From positions 744,001-808,000 of the forward strand of contig NZ_CP109435.1 in the NCBI RefSeq assembly GCF_036227125.1: a DNA stretch of 64,000 bases. The letters are read 5' to 3'. Below are positions 33,993 through 42,730 of this stretch, one piece after another. A program made the position numbers and the translations under genes. The stretch is from Streptomyces sp. NBC_01485. GTDB taxonomy: Bacteria; Actinomycetota; Actinomycetes; Streptomycetales; Streptomycetaceae. How positions within the stretch are numbered: position 1 is the stretch's first letter; each line of letters starts with the position of its first letter. Under the pieces are notes generated by a model that was not told where the DNA came from, made no database searches, and worked only from the letters and a program-made list of their open reading frames with translations.

Positions 33993-35392
33993 GCGGCGAT
34001 CCGCTCGGCAGCGTCCCCCGTGATGCCCCGGGTCGAGGCGATCACGGTCTTCAGTTTCTTGGACAGTGCCTCATAGAACATGCTCAGCGGAAACTCGTCC
34101 GGAAGCACGTCATCCACGAGTCTGCGCGGCGGCTGGGACAGGTCCAGGGCGTCGGGACCCTTGGCCCACTTGGAGCCCGGGTGCGGGGCGAGGTAGGTGG
34201 AGACCAGCTCGTAGGCCTTGAACCAGTGGACGAGCTTGGGGCGGTCGATGCCGGCGCGGTAGAGGTCCTCGATCTCGGCGCACAGCCGGTTGGTGACCTC
34301 GGGGGCGCGCTGCCAGTCGATGTGCAGCTTGTTGTCGGTCCAGCGGACGACGTCGTGCTTGTGCAGGTAGGCGAAGAGGAGCTGGCCGCCGAGGCCGTCG
34401 TAGTTGCGCACGCGCTCGCCGGTGACCGGGAAGCGGAACATGCGGTCGAAGAGCACCGCGTACTGCACGTCACGGGCCTGCGGGACGTCGACGCCGTCCG
34501 ACTCCAGTTTCACGGCCTCCTTGAAGGCGGTGAGGTCGCAGCGCAGCTCCTCCAGGCCGTACATCCAGAACGGCTGGCGCTGCTTGATCATGAACGGGTC
34601 GAAGGGCAGGTCGCCGTGACTGTGGGTGCGGTCGTGGACCATGTCCCACAGGACGAAGGCCTCCTCGCAGCGCTTCTGGTCGTGGACCATGGCGGCGATG
34701 TCCTCGGGCAGCTCCATGCCCAGGATGCCGACGGCGGCGTCGGTGACGCGGCGGAAGCGGGCGGCTTCGCGGTCGCAGAAGATGCCACCCCAGGAGAAAC
34801 GTTCCGGCGCTTCGCGGACGGCGATGGTCTCCGGGAAGAGGACGGCTGAGTTGGTGTCGTACCCGGCCGTGAAGTCCTCGAAGGTGATGCCGCAGAAGAG
34901 CGGGTTGTCGTATCGGGTGCGCTCCAGCTCGGCCAGCCACTCCGGCCAGACCATGCGCAGGACGACGGCTTCCAGGTTGCGGTCCGGGTTGCCGTTCTGC
35001 GTGTACATCGGGAAGACGACCAGATGCTGGAGCCCGTCCGCACGGCCGGCGGCCGGCTGGAAGGCGAGCAGCGAGTCGAGGAAGTCCGGCACCTCGAAGC
35101 CGCCGTCGGCCCAGGTCCGCAGGTCGGCCGCCAGGGCCCGGTGGTAGTCGGCGTCGTGCGGGAGCAGCGGGGACAGCTCCGCGACGGCCTCGATCACGCG
35201 CCGGACGGCCTGCTCGGCGTCCGTGCGCTCCGGTGCGCCCTCGGCCGCGAAGTCGATCGATCCGTCCTTCGCCTGCCAGGGCCGGATCCGCTCCACGGCA
35301 TCCTTGAGCACGCGCCACGCCGGGTGCTCCACCACCCTGCTCGCCGGAGGAACCCGCTCCTCCGTAGCTGCCCGCACAAGAATTTCCGTCAT
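33989..35392 (-). CDS. DUF6421 family protein, first gene of a three-gene operon
   Basis: A 467-residue soluble protein of a family I recall as DUF6421, function unknown. The most striking segment is DMVHDRTHSHGDLPFDP, with three histidines and two aspartates spaced like metal ligands, followed by KQRQPFWMYGLEELRCDL. Another conserved piece is FPMYTQNGNPDRNLEA. These suggest a metal-dependent enzyme. GGAGGATGG precedes the ATG, and a promoter and dyad lie upstream. The next two genes overlap by four bases each, pointing to one pathway. Confidence 0.75.
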   Translation of the reverse strand: MTEILVRAATEERVPPASRVVEHPAWRVLKDAVERIRPWQAKDGSIDFAAEGAPERTDAEQAVRRVIEAVAELSPLLPHDADYHRALAADLRTWADGGFEVPDFLDSLLAFQPAAGRADGLQHLVVFPMYTQNGNPDRNLEAVVLRMVWPEWLAELERTRYDNPLFCGITFEDFTAGYDTNSAVLFPETIAVREAPERFSWGGIFCDREAARFRRVTDAAVGILGMELPEDIAAMVHDQKRCEEAFVLWDMVHDRTHSHGDLPFDPFMIKQRQPFWMYGLEELRCDLTAFKEAVKLESDGVDVPQARDVQYAVLFDRMFRFPVTGERVRNYDGLGGQLLFAYLHKHDVVRWTDNKLHIDWQRAPEVTNRLCAEIEDLYRAGIDRPKLVHWFKAYELVSTYLAPHPGSKWAKGPDALDLSQPPRRLVDDVLPDEFPLSMFYEALSKKLKTVIASTRGITGDAAERIAA

Positions 35393-35405
35393 GTCCCATC
35401 CTCCA

Positions 35406-35457
35406 CTGGAGAACCTCGCGTCAGGACACCGTATGCATATGAGGTTTCCTCCAGCAA
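35406..35457 (-). promoter_or_regulatory. promoter and dyad of the DUF6421 operon
   Basis: On the minus strand TTGCTG (35457-35452), 18 bases and TACGGT (35433-35428) form a plausible promoter. The same region holds a long dyad, CTGGAGAACCTC at 35406-35417 and GAGGTTTCCTCCAG at 35441-35454, spanning the spacer and the start site, which may be an operator or an mRNA hairpin. Confidence 0.45.
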
Positions 35458-35675
35458 GTGGATCCTCGGGAGATTATCCTGTGCGTTCGCATCTTCACCG
35501 CACTTTTTCCTGTCTGACATCGAAGGAGCGAATACTTCCGCTTCGACTGGGTACTGGCCGGCACCGCGCGCACATCGTGGCGGGCTGGCATGCCTACACG
35601 TGTCCCCGGCGGGCAGGGGTCGTTAGGCTGCGAGCTCTCCGCCCGCCCCCGCCGTCGACGGAAACGAGTCCCGTC

Positions 35676-36359
35676 TTGAACTTCCTCACCATCGGTCACC
35701 GCGGAATCATGGGTGTCGAGCCCGAGAACACCCTGCGCTCCTTCGTCGCCGCCGAGCAGGCCGGTCTCGACGTCATCGAACTCGACCTGCACCTGAGCAA
35801 GGACGGCGCGCTGGTGGTCATGCACGACCCCGACGTGGACCGTACGACCGACGGGACCGGGCCCATCGCCGACCAGACGCTCGCCGAGCTGCGCACCCTC
35901 GACGCGGGCCGAGGGGAGCGCGTCCCGTTCTTCGAGGAGGTCCTGGACGCCGTACAGGTACCGCTCCAGGCCGAGATCAAGGACGTACAGGCGGCACGGG
36001 CGCTGGCCGAGGTGATGCTCGCACGGGACCTGGTGGAACGGGTGGAGGTGTCCTCCTTCCACGACGAGGCCGTCGCCGAGATGGCACGACTGGTCCCCGG
36101 GGTGCGCACCGCGCTCATCGGCAGCCGCTACGGCCTCGACATCGCGGACCGGGCCGTGGACGCCGGCGCCGCGACGGTCTGCCTGAACCTGCGGCGCCTC
36201 AACCTGGAGACCGTCGAGGAGGCGCGCAAGCGGGACCTGCGGATCATCGGCTGGGTGGTCAACACACAGGATCAGCTACGGCTCGTCCGCGCCCTGGAGC
36301 TGGACGGCGCGACCACCGACTACCCGGAGATCAGGCGCACGGGCCGCTTCACGGCGTGA
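35676..36359 (+). CDS. glycerophosphodiester phosphodiesterase
   Basis: A 227-residue cytosolic enzyme that hydrolyses glycerophosphodiesters to glycerol-3-phosphate. The GDPD motifs are IGHRGIMGVEPENT (His, Glu), ELDLHLSKDGALVVMHD (metal Glu/Asp and catalytic His) and LQAEIKD (metal Glu). The TTG start at 35676 is chosen because the conserved NFLTIGHRG follows at once; the ribosome site is weak. It has no signal peptide. It converges with a GNAT gene across a G-rich spacer. Confidence 0.88.
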   Translation: MNFLTIGHRGIMGVEPENTLRSFVAAEQAGLDVIELDLHLSKDGALVVMHDPDVDRTTDGTGPIADQTLAELRTLDAGRGERVPFFEEVLDAVQVPLQAEIKDVQAARALAEVMLARDLVERVEVSSFHDEAVAEMARLVPGVRTALIGSRYGLDIADRAVDAGAATVCLNLRRLNLETVEEARKRDLRIIGWVVNTQDQLRLVRALELDGATTDYPEIRRTGRFTA

Positions 36360-36383
36360 GCGGGCGTGCGCGTGTGTGAGCGG

Positions 36384-36460
36384 ACTCGGGGGCGAGGTGG
36401 GGTCGGGCGGGGGTCCGGGTCGGGGCGAGGGGCGGGCGTGGGGGTTGGGGGCGGGCTCAG
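36384..36460. repeat. G-rich tract, possible G-quadruplex
   Basis: About 77 bases of the plus strand contain roughly ten runs of three to five guanines (for example GGGGGCGAGGTGGGG), with almost no A or T. The tract fills the gap between the convergent GDPD and GNAT genes. Confidence 0.6.
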
Positions 36461-36483
36461 GTCGCCGACGGCTTGGCCAACCG

Positions 36484-37122
36484 CTAGACCAACGGCTTGA
36501 CCAGCAGCTCGAACTGGAGATCGTCGCGCTGCGGGATGCCGAAGCGCTCGTCGCCGTACGGGAAGGGGGTCATGCGTCCCGTACGGCGGTAGCCGCGACG
36601 CTCGTACCAGGCGATGAGGTCGTCGCGTACGGAGATCACGGTCATGTGCATCTCGGTGACGCCCCAGTCCTCGCGGGCCTGCCGCTCGGCGTGCGCCATG
36701 ACCGTCTTGCCGAGGCCTGCCCCCTGCACCGTCGGACTGACCGCGAACATGCCGAAGTAGGCGTGGTCGCCGCGGTGTTCGAGCTGACAGCAGGCGACGA
36801 TCCGGCCGTCCTGCTCGACGGCGACCAGCCGGCTGTCCGGCGCCTTGATGACCGCGAGCACGCCGTCGGGGTCGGTCCGCTGCCCCTGGAGGATGTCCGC
36901 CTCGGTCGTCCACCCGGCCCGGCTGGAGTCCCCGCGGTAGGCGGACTCCACGAGCGCGACGAGGGCGTCCACGTCGGCGTGGGTGGCGTCGCGGAAGGTG
37001 TATTCGGGGGCGGCGGTGTCGGTGTCCGCGCCCATCCCCATGTTGATGTCCGTATCCGTGTACGTATCCGTGTACGTATCCGTGTACGTATCCGTGTCCG
37101 TGTCCGTGTCCATGCGGTCCAT
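36484..37122 (-). CDS. GNAT family N-acetyltransferase with repetitive N-terminus
   Basis: A 212-residue acetyl-CoA-dependent acyltransferase. The GNAT core (about residues 40-195) has YFGMFAVSPTVQGAGLGKTV as the CoA pyrophosphate loop and LIAWYERRGYRRTGRM as motif B. The first 25 residues are mostly Asp-Thr and Thr-Tyr dipeptides encoded by a short-unit DNA repeat, so their number may vary between strains. GGAG lies nine bases before the ATG at 37122. Substrate unknown. Confidence 0.82.
   Translation of the reverse strand: MDRMDTDTDTDTYTDTYTDTYTDTDINMGMGADTDTAAPEYTFRDATHADVDALVALVESAYRGDSSRAGWTTEADILQGQRTDPDGVLAVIKAPDSRLVAVEQDGRIVACCQLEHRGDHAYFGMFAVSPTVQGAGLGKTVMAHAERQAREDWGVTEMHMTVISVRDDLIAWYERRGYRRTGRMTPFPYGDERFGIPQRDDLQFELLVKPLV
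37041..37110. repeat. coding microsatellite in the GNAT gene
   Basis: Six- and 12-base units (GTGTCC, and GTGTACGTATCC in three to four copies) encode the DTDTDTDTYTDTYTDTYT tract. Slippage here would change the protein in whole repeat units without frameshift. Confidence 0.8.
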
Positions 37123-37274
37123 GCGGGCGTTCTCCGGTCTCTGACGCGGCGGCGACACGGACGAGCCTAGCTCTGCCCTGACCGGGCGGGGCGGGTCCGG
37201 TGGATGCAGTCACGGGCAGGCAGCAGCGACCTGCTGCATGGTCCGGTGGACGACAGCCCCTAAGCTCCGGATGC

Positions 37275-37667
37275 ATGGTTCACGTACTCAGCAGCAGGAC
37301 CCTTCTCCGCCCGACCGACCCCGAGCGCACCCGGACCTTCTACGGGGAGCAGCTGGGGCTGGCCGTCTACCGCGAGTTCGGTACGGGGTCGGAGCGTGGG
37401 GTCGTCTACTTCCTCGGCGGCGGTTTCCTGGAGGTCTCGGGCCGGTCGCCGACCCCGCCGGACCCTGCCGTACGGCTGTGGCTACAGGTGCCGGACGTCG
37501 CAGCGGCGCACGAAGAGCTGCGGGCGAAGGGGGTCGAGATCGTCCGACCGCCGGTGAAGGAGCCGTGGGGCCTGCTCGAGATGTGGATCAAGGATCCGGA
37601 CGGAACACCGATCGTCCTGGTGGAGGTCCCGGCAGACCATCCGATCCGGTACCGCCCGGGGATCTGA
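37275..37667 (+). CDS. VOC superfamily protein
   Basis: A 130-residue glyoxalase-fold protein. It shows two paired motifs, LLRPTDPERTRTFYGEQLGL and LWLQVPDVAAAHEELRAKG, and ends with WIKDPDGTPIVLVEVP, the usual C-terminal metal-site strand. There is no ribosome site; TAAGCT eight bases upstream could be the -10 of a leaderless message starting at the ATG at 37275. Reaction unknown. Confidence 0.8.
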   Translation: MVHVLSSRTLLRPTDPERTRTFYGEQLGLAVYREFGTGSERGVVYFLGGGFLEVSGRSPTPPDPAVRLWLQVPDVAAAHEELRAKGVEIVRPPVKEPWGLLEMWIKDPDGTPIVLVEVPADHPIRYRPGI

Positions 37668-37818
37668 GGGTGCTTCCCCGCCGTGCGCCCGCCCTGCTGG
37701 GCCGCGCGCCCGGGAACGCCGGTCCGTGTTCGAGGGTGGCGGTGGTCACCGGATGCCGTGGTGCGGGGTGAGGTTTAGCGTGCTGGAAGGGGTTCCTGTT
37801 GTCTTCGGAAGGAACGCC

Positions 37819-38583
37819 ATGAAGCTCGACGCGCCCGTGCCCGGCGGGCCCTGCTGGGCGGAGCTGGGGACCAGTGACCTGGAGGCGGCGAAGCGGTTCT
37901 ACGCGGAGCTGTTCGGATGGCGTGCGGAGACGGATCCGCGGCAGGAGGCGGGCGGCTACACGGTCGCGCACCTCGGCGAGGCGGCCGTCGCCGCGCTCAC
38001 TCCCCTCTACCAGGAGGCACAGCCGTGCGCCTGGAACGTGTCGTTCGCGGTGACCGACGCGGATGTCAGCGCGCGGCTGCTCACCGAGGCCGGCGGCAAG
38101 GTGCTGGTCGGCCCGATGGACATCTTCGACGTGGGTCGTTTCGTGGTCGCCCTCGATCCGGGCGGCGCCGCGTTCCAGTTGTGGCAGGCGCGGGCCTTCC
38201 CCGGCGCCGGGCTGTTCAACGCGCCCGGCTCGCTCGGCTGGGTCGAACTGCTGACCCGCGATCCCGACCGGGCGGAGACCTTTTACACCACCGTGTTCGG
38301 CTGGACCGTCAACTCCTCGGAGAACTACGTGCAGTGGGGCGTCGGCGGTGCGGACTTCGGCGGCATGGTCACGATGGACGAGAAGTTCCCGCCCGAGGTG
38401 CCGCCGCACTGGCTGCCGTACTTCGCGGTGACCGACGTGGACGCGTCCACGCAGACGGCGGTCGGTGCGGGCGGCACCACGCTCATGGAGCCGGCCTCGG
38501 TACCGCACGGTCCGCGGATCGCCGTGCTGCGGGACCCGCCGGGCGCGGTGTTCGGCGTGTACCGGGCGGGAGACGAGGGGTGA
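37819..38583 (+). CDS. two-domain VOC family protein
   Basis: A 254-residue protein with two glyoxalase-like domains in tandem, like mycobacterial CFP30B. Domain one begins PCWAELGTSDLEAAKRFYAE and domain two begins LGWVELLTRDPDRAETFYTT. Such proteins are thought to be hydroxylase or lyase relatives without a settled function. GGAAGGA lies six bases before the ATG. It stands after the single-domain VOC gene but with 151 bases between them. Confidence 0.82.
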   Translation: MKLDAPVPGGPCWAELGTSDLEAAKRFYAELFGWRAETDPRQEAGGYTVAHLGEAAVAALTPLYQEAQPCAWNVSFAVTDADVSARLLTEAGGKVLVGPMDIFDVGRFVVALDPGGAAFQLWQARAFPGAGLFNAPGSLGWVELLTRDPDRAETFYTTVFGWTVNSSENYVQWGVGGADFGGMVTMDEKFPPEVPPHWLPYFAVTDVDASTQTAVGAGGTTLMEPASVPHGPRIAVLRDPPGAVFGVYRAGDEG

Positions 38584-38649
38584 TCCTCGACTTCGACAGG
38601 TTTGCACGCCAGGTGCCGTGACGGGGCTGGGGCGTGGACTGGACGGCGC

Positions 38650-39426
38650 TCAAACCCGCAGCGTCCGCATGTGTTCCTCCAGTCTGCTCAGCAACTCGCC
38701 GAGCAGATCGGCCAGTTCGTCTTGACGGTCGCCGTCCAGGGCGGACAGTACGGCGCTCTCGTAGGCGAGTTGCTCGGGCAGGATGCCGTCGACGAGGTCA
38801 CGTCCGGCGTCCGTGAGGCGGAGGTGGGCGACGCGGCGGTCGCGGGCGTCGCCGCGGCGCTCCACCAGACCGCGCTCGGCGAGCTGCTTGAGACGCTTGG
38901 TGACGGCCGCCCCGGAGGAGAAGGTCTCGCGGGCCAGTTCGCCGGGGGTCAGCTCGTGGCCGGTGCGGCGCAGCGCGCAGAGCAGGTCGAATTCGGGGCG
39001 GCTCAGGCCGGTTCGCCGCAGGGGCGCGTCCTCGGTCTGCTGGAGGAGGGCGGCGCAGCGGTTGACGCGGCCGATGATCTCCATGGGCCCGGTGTCGAGC
39101 TCGGGCCGCACGGCCTGCCACTGCCGTACGACGCCCGCGACCGTGTCACTCCTCGCCGGGGCACCGACACCCGCCCGGTCACCGGGTTCCAGCCGGTCAC
39201 CAGGTTCCAGCCGGTCGTCACGGTCCGACTGGCCGGCGCTGCCCGTCGGGTCGACACTCCCCGGCCCGTCACCGTCACTCGGTCGGTCACCGCTGCCCGT
39301 CCGGTCGCCGCTGGTCTTCGGATCGGTGGCGGCGGGCCGTTTCTGCGGGGCTTCGCCGGTCGTCGGTTCGTCGGATCCTTCCTGTGTCCCGTTCCCGGTC
39401 GCCGCCCGTCCCTGCGTCGCCGTCAT
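38650..39426 (-). CDS. MarR family regulator with long disordered N-terminus
   Basis: A 258-residue protein, about 100 longer than usual MarR regulators. Residues 1-95 are low complexity (SGDRTGSGDRPSDGDGPGS and a tandem LEPGDRLEPGDR). The winged helix follows, with LTPGELARETFSSGAAVTKR as the recognition region and RRGDARDRRVAHLRLTDAG as the wing. The tail may be an unstructured arm, or the true start may lie nearer the domain; no internal ribosome site was convincing. An inverted repeat lies 156 bases upstream. Confidence 0.8.
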   Translation of the reverse strand: MTATQGRAATGNGTQEGSDEPTTGEAPQKRPAATDPKTSGDRTGSGDRPSDGDGPGSVDPTGSAGQSDRDDRLEPGDRLEPGDRAGVGAPARSDTVAGVVRQWQAVRPELDTGPMEIIGRVNRCAALLQQTEDAPLRRTGLSRPEFDLLCALRRTGHELTPGELARETFSSGAAVTKRLKQLAERGLVERRGDARDRRVAHLRLTDAGRDLVDGILPEQLAYESAVLSALDGDRQDELADLLGELLSRLEEHMRTLRV

Positions 39427-39748
39427 CGCCGCGCGTCCTCCGCTTTCGTGCTCGCGTCCCGGTCCAGGAGCAGCCCCGGCGCCGTACCGTCGCCGCGAGC
39501 GTACGGTGTCCGGGCTGCTCGGCCGTCACGACCCGCTCTTCGAGGAGCGCCCGCTGCCACCACTCGCCGGATTCGAGGCATGCTGATCAATTCAGCCAGT
39601 GTTTTACCTGTGAACGATTCCCCATCGCACCCTCGCCACCTGCCGTGCTCCGTCGAATGCTCCCCGTGTACACCCTTGCGCCCGCGTGCGCGCGGCATGG
39701 CGTGGGCATCGCATCCCTCGATCGCGAACGTCGAGCGGGGAGGTGCGC
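39427..39748. other. intergenic region between divergent marR and DUF5134 genes
   Basis: A 322-base gap without a gene. It holds one dyad, GCTGA-TCAAT-TCAGC at 39582-39596, a possible MarR operator. No -10/-35 pair could be fixed with confidence. Confidence 0.4.
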
Positions 39749-40303
39749 GTGCACGGACCGGCTTCGCCCGGCTGGCTGCTGGTCGCGCTGTGTGCGGCGA
39801 CCGGGGCCTACTGCCTGCTGCGGATGCGCAGCGGAGTCGAGGAACAGCGCAGGGCCGCGGGCGGCGAGGCGCTGATGGGTTTCGGGATGGCCGCGATGGC
39901 CGTACCCCCGGCCGTGTTCACCCCGCCGGCGTGGGCCTGGCCGGCGTTCGCGGCGGTATTCGGCGCGGCCGGGCTGCGGTCCCTGTGGGCGGCCCGCACG
40001 AGCACTCACCACCTGCACCACCTGGTGGGGACCGGGGCCATGGTCTACATGGCGGCCGTGATGGCCGCCTCGCCCGCATCCGCACACGCCCACGGGCACG
40101 CGCACGGCGGCTCGGGGGTCCCGCTGCTGACGGGCGTGCTGCTGCTGTACTTCACCGGGTACATCCTGCTCTCCGGGGTCCGGCTGCTGCCGGTGGCCGG
40201 GGTGGGCGGAGCGGCCGTCGCCTGGAGCGACCGGCCTGAGGTGGCGCGCGCGTGCCGGCTGTCGATGGGCATCGGGATGCTCGCCATGCTGCTGACGATG
40301 TGA
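39749..40303 (+). CDS. DUF5134 membrane protein
   Basis: A 184-residue protein with about five transmembrane segments and a His-rich loop (ASAHAHGHAHGG) that could bind metal. GWLLVALCAATGAYCLLRM opens the first helix. The GTG at 39749 follows GGGGAGG. The family is common in Streptomyces beside M56 peptidases, as here, but its role is unknown. Confidence 0.72.
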   Translation: MHGPASPGWLLVALCAATGAYCLLRMRSGVEEQRRAAGGEALMGFGMAAMAVPPAVFTPPAWAWPAFAAVFGAAGLRSLWAARTSTHHLHHLVGTGAMVYMAAVMAASPASAHAHGHAHGGSGVPLLTGVLLLYFTGYILLSGVRLLPVAGVGGAAVAWSDRPEVARACRLSMGIGMLAMLLTM

Positions 40304-40478
40304 CCCCAACTCCCGGACGGGCGGCGGGAGTCCCCAGGCACCGACCGCCGCCGCGGCCCGCGCCGCCCATGTCACCCGCGCCGCCCGGCTTCGATCCACG
40401 ACACCCGGACGTGGCCTACGTCACTTCGCCGTAACAAGTCGTACCCCTGAGCGGTACGCCGCTCATAGGGTGCTGTCC

Positions 40479-41414
40479 ATGATGGTCCCCGCGGTCCTGC
40501 TGCTGCTCGCTGCCCTGACCGCCGTCGTCGCCCCCCGGCTGATCGCCCGGGCCGACTGGCCGGACCGCGAACCGGTGCTCGCCCTGTGGGCGTGGCAGTG
40601 CGCGGTGGCGACGGTCCTGCTGTGCTGTGCGCTGTCGATGACGCTCAGTGCGGCGGCGGCCTGGCACGCGGTGCGCGGGCACGTCTTCGCACCGGCTCCT
40701 CAGGGGGTCGTGGAGGCGTACACGCTGGATGCGACGGGCCCTTGGGCGGCGGCGACCGCGGTGCTGCTCGCCTGCGGCGGGTTGTGGAGCGGGGCGATGC
40801 TCGTACGGGAGGTGCTGCGCAGCCGGGCCCGAGCCCGGTCCCGGCGCGCCGAACTCCGGCTGCGCGCACCGCTGTTGCCGGGCGAGGAGACCGCGACGGG
40901 TCGGCTGCTCGTACTGGAGGGTGAGCGCCCCGACGCCTGGTGGCTGACCGGCGCAGAGCCCCAACTCGTCGTCACGACAGCCGCGTTGCGGCGTCTGAAG
41001 GGCCGTCAGCTCGATGCGGTGCTCGCGCACGAGCAGGGGCACGCCCAGGCGCGGCACGACTGGCTGCTGCACTGCTCGACGGCGCTGGCCACGGGATTCC
41101 CGCAGGTCCCGGTGTTCGCCGCGTTCCGCGACGAGATGCACCGGCTGGTCGAGTTGTCCGCCGACGACATGGCGTCCCGCCGCTTCGGCCGCCTGACGAC
41201 CGCGCTGGCGCTGGTGGAACTCAACGAGGACCGCGGCGTGTTCGGCCCCTCCCCCGCCCCGCAGGCCCATCTCCCGCAGCGCGTCCACCGGTTGCTCACC
41301 CCGCCCGACCGGCTCACCGTGGCCCGCAGACTGCGCCTGACGGCGGCGGCCTCGCTCGTGCCGGTGATTCCGGTACTGGTGGCACTGGTGCCCGGACTGC
41401 ACGCACTGGGCTGA
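40479..41414 (+). CDS. M56 family metallopeptidase
   Basis: A 311-residue membrane zinc protease related to BlaR1/MecR1 sensors but without a sensor domain. The active site VLAHEQGHAQARHDW contains HExxH, and ELSADDMASRRFG supplies the downstream acidic ligand. About four transmembrane segments surround it. TAGGGT ends eight bases before the ATG, so leaderless translation is possible. No BlaI-type repressor, the usual partner, is next to it. Confidence 0.85.
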   Translation: MMVPAVLLLLAALTAVVAPRLIARADWPDREPVLALWAWQCAVATVLLCCALSMTLSAAAAWHAVRGHVFAPAPQGVVEAYTLDATGPWAAATAVLLACGGLWSGAMLVREVLRSRARARSRRAELRLRAPLLPGEETATGRLLVLEGERPDAWWLTGAEPQLVVTTAALRRLKGRQLDAVLAHEQGHAQARHDWLLHCSTALATGFPQVPVFAAFRDEMHRLVELSADDMASRRFGRLTTALALVELNEDRGVFGPSPAPQAHLPQRVHRLLTPPDRLTVARRLRLTAAASLVPVIPVLVALVPGLHALG

Positions 41415-41727
41415 GCACCCACCCCACCGATCCGGACCCGCCGTCCGGGGACCTGAAGAGCAATCCCGTAGCCAGGACAAGCCACCCGAGCCAGGAGAGC
41501 CCAGCCCAGCCGAACCCCACTCCAAAGCGGGGCGGGACGAGCCACCCCGGAACCGACAGCCGGCCTGGGACCGGACAGCCACCCCACCCCAGTCCCAGCA
41601 CAACCGCCCCAGGCCCAGGACAACCGCCCCACCGGAACATGCCCCAAAGATCAGGACGAGCCACCACGAGCCCGGGCAAGCCACCCCGGGTTCGCCTCCC
41701 GCCCCACCGTTGGGCGAGGATCACACC
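41415..41727. other. 313-base C-rich gap
   Basis: No gene is supported. The plus strand is C- and A-rich with recurring CCAGCCCAG and CCACCCC words. It probably holds the PAP2 promoter near its right end. Confidence 0.4.
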
Positions 41728-42411
41728 ATGCACAACCCGCCCGTCGACTCCCCGCCCCGCCCCGGCCCCCACCCCCGCGCCCTGCCCACGGCCGTCTGTA
41801 GCGCCCTGGTCCTTGGACTGAGCTCCGTCCTGCTCCTCGTCCTGGTCTGGGCCGAGTGGCATCCCCTGATCTCGCTCGACGGCGACATCTCCCGCGCCAC
41901 TCACCGCTGGGCCGTCGCCGACCCCGACGTCACCCAGGTCTGCCGCATCCTCACGGACTGGGTCTGGGACCCCCTGACCATGCGCCTGCTCGGCGCAGCG
42001 GTGGCCGTGTGGCTGGTGTGGCGGCACGCGGCCTGGTGGACGGCCGGGTGGCTGGTCGTCACGTCGGCGCTGGGCACGCTGATCCAGCAGGGCCTCAAGG
42101 CCGCGGTGGGCCGCGCCCGCCCGGTCTGGCCCGACCCGGTCGACTCCGCTCACTACGCGGCGTACCCCTCCGGGCACGCACTGACCGCCACCGTGATGTT
42201 CGGCCTCCTGCTGTGGCTGCTGCACCGGCACGGCGTCGGCCCCGTCGTGTGGCGTACGGCGGTGGCGGTTGCGGTGGTCTCCGTGGCGGGCGTGGGACTG
42301 ACCCGGATCTGGCTGGGCGTCCACTGGCCCTCGGACGTCCTGGGCGGCTGGCTGCTCGGCTCGATGCTGGTGGCACTGGCAATCGCGGCACACCAACGAT
42401 GGCGACCCTGA
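41728..42411 (+). CDS. PAP2 family lipid phosphatase
   Basis: A 227-residue membrane phosphatase with about six transmembrane segments. The three active-site motifs are intact: KAAVGRARP, YPSGHA and TRIWLGVHWPSD. Phosphatidic acid, undecaprenyl pyrophosphate or a related lipid phosphate is the likely substrate. GAGGA lies eight bases before the ATG at 41728. Confidence 0.88.
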   Translation: MHNPPVDSPPRPGPHPRALPTAVCSALVLGLSSVLLLVLVWAEWHPLISLDGDISRATHRWAVADPDVTQVCRILTDWVWDPLTMRLLGAAVAVWLVWRHAAWWTAGWLVVTSALGTLIQQGLKAAVGRARPVWPDPVDSAHYAAYPSGHALTATVMFGLLLWLLHRHGVGPVVWRTAVAVAVVSVAGVGLTRIWLGVHWPSDVLGGWLLGSMLVALAIAAHQRWRP

Positions 42412-42697
42412 CAGTGCCGCGCCGACGGACGGGCCGGCGAGCGGACGGCGGGGCGGCGGCGCTGGGCTGCGCGGTGCACTTCGTGGACCATCTGCCGACG
42501 GACGAGCGTCCGCACGGGCTGCGACCGGTGCTGGACCTGGTGGGCCTCGAAGGCTGATCTGCCGCCCCTGTCGACGGTAGCCTCAGGCCACCATTGCGGG
42601 AAAAGCGCGCCCACTCTGGACGATCCCCCGCGTCGCCCAGAGCAGGCGGCAGCCCGGTCCCTCCGTACGGAGTCGACCGGGACTCCCTGAGTATAGT

Positions 42698-42710
42698 TGG
42701 CTGCCAGCCA
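42698..42710. promoter_or_regulatory. TetR operator overlapping its own promoter
   Basis: TGGCTG-C-CAGCCA is a perfect dyad 20 bases before the tetR start codon. A -10-like TATAGT (42692-42697) directly precedes it, so a bound repressor would block transcription start. The rest of 42412-42730 shows no convincing gene. Confidence 0.6.
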
Positions 42711-42730
42711 GTCAACCCAGGAGTTACAGG

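Noticed and set aside
39384..39875. Gene between marR and DUF5134
   Set aside because: Ser/Arg/Cys-rich frame with no start signal, lying partly over two better genes.
42399..42557. Small gene after PAP2
   Set aside because: The 52-codon frame overlaps the PAP2 end, has no ribosome site and no recognisable sequence.
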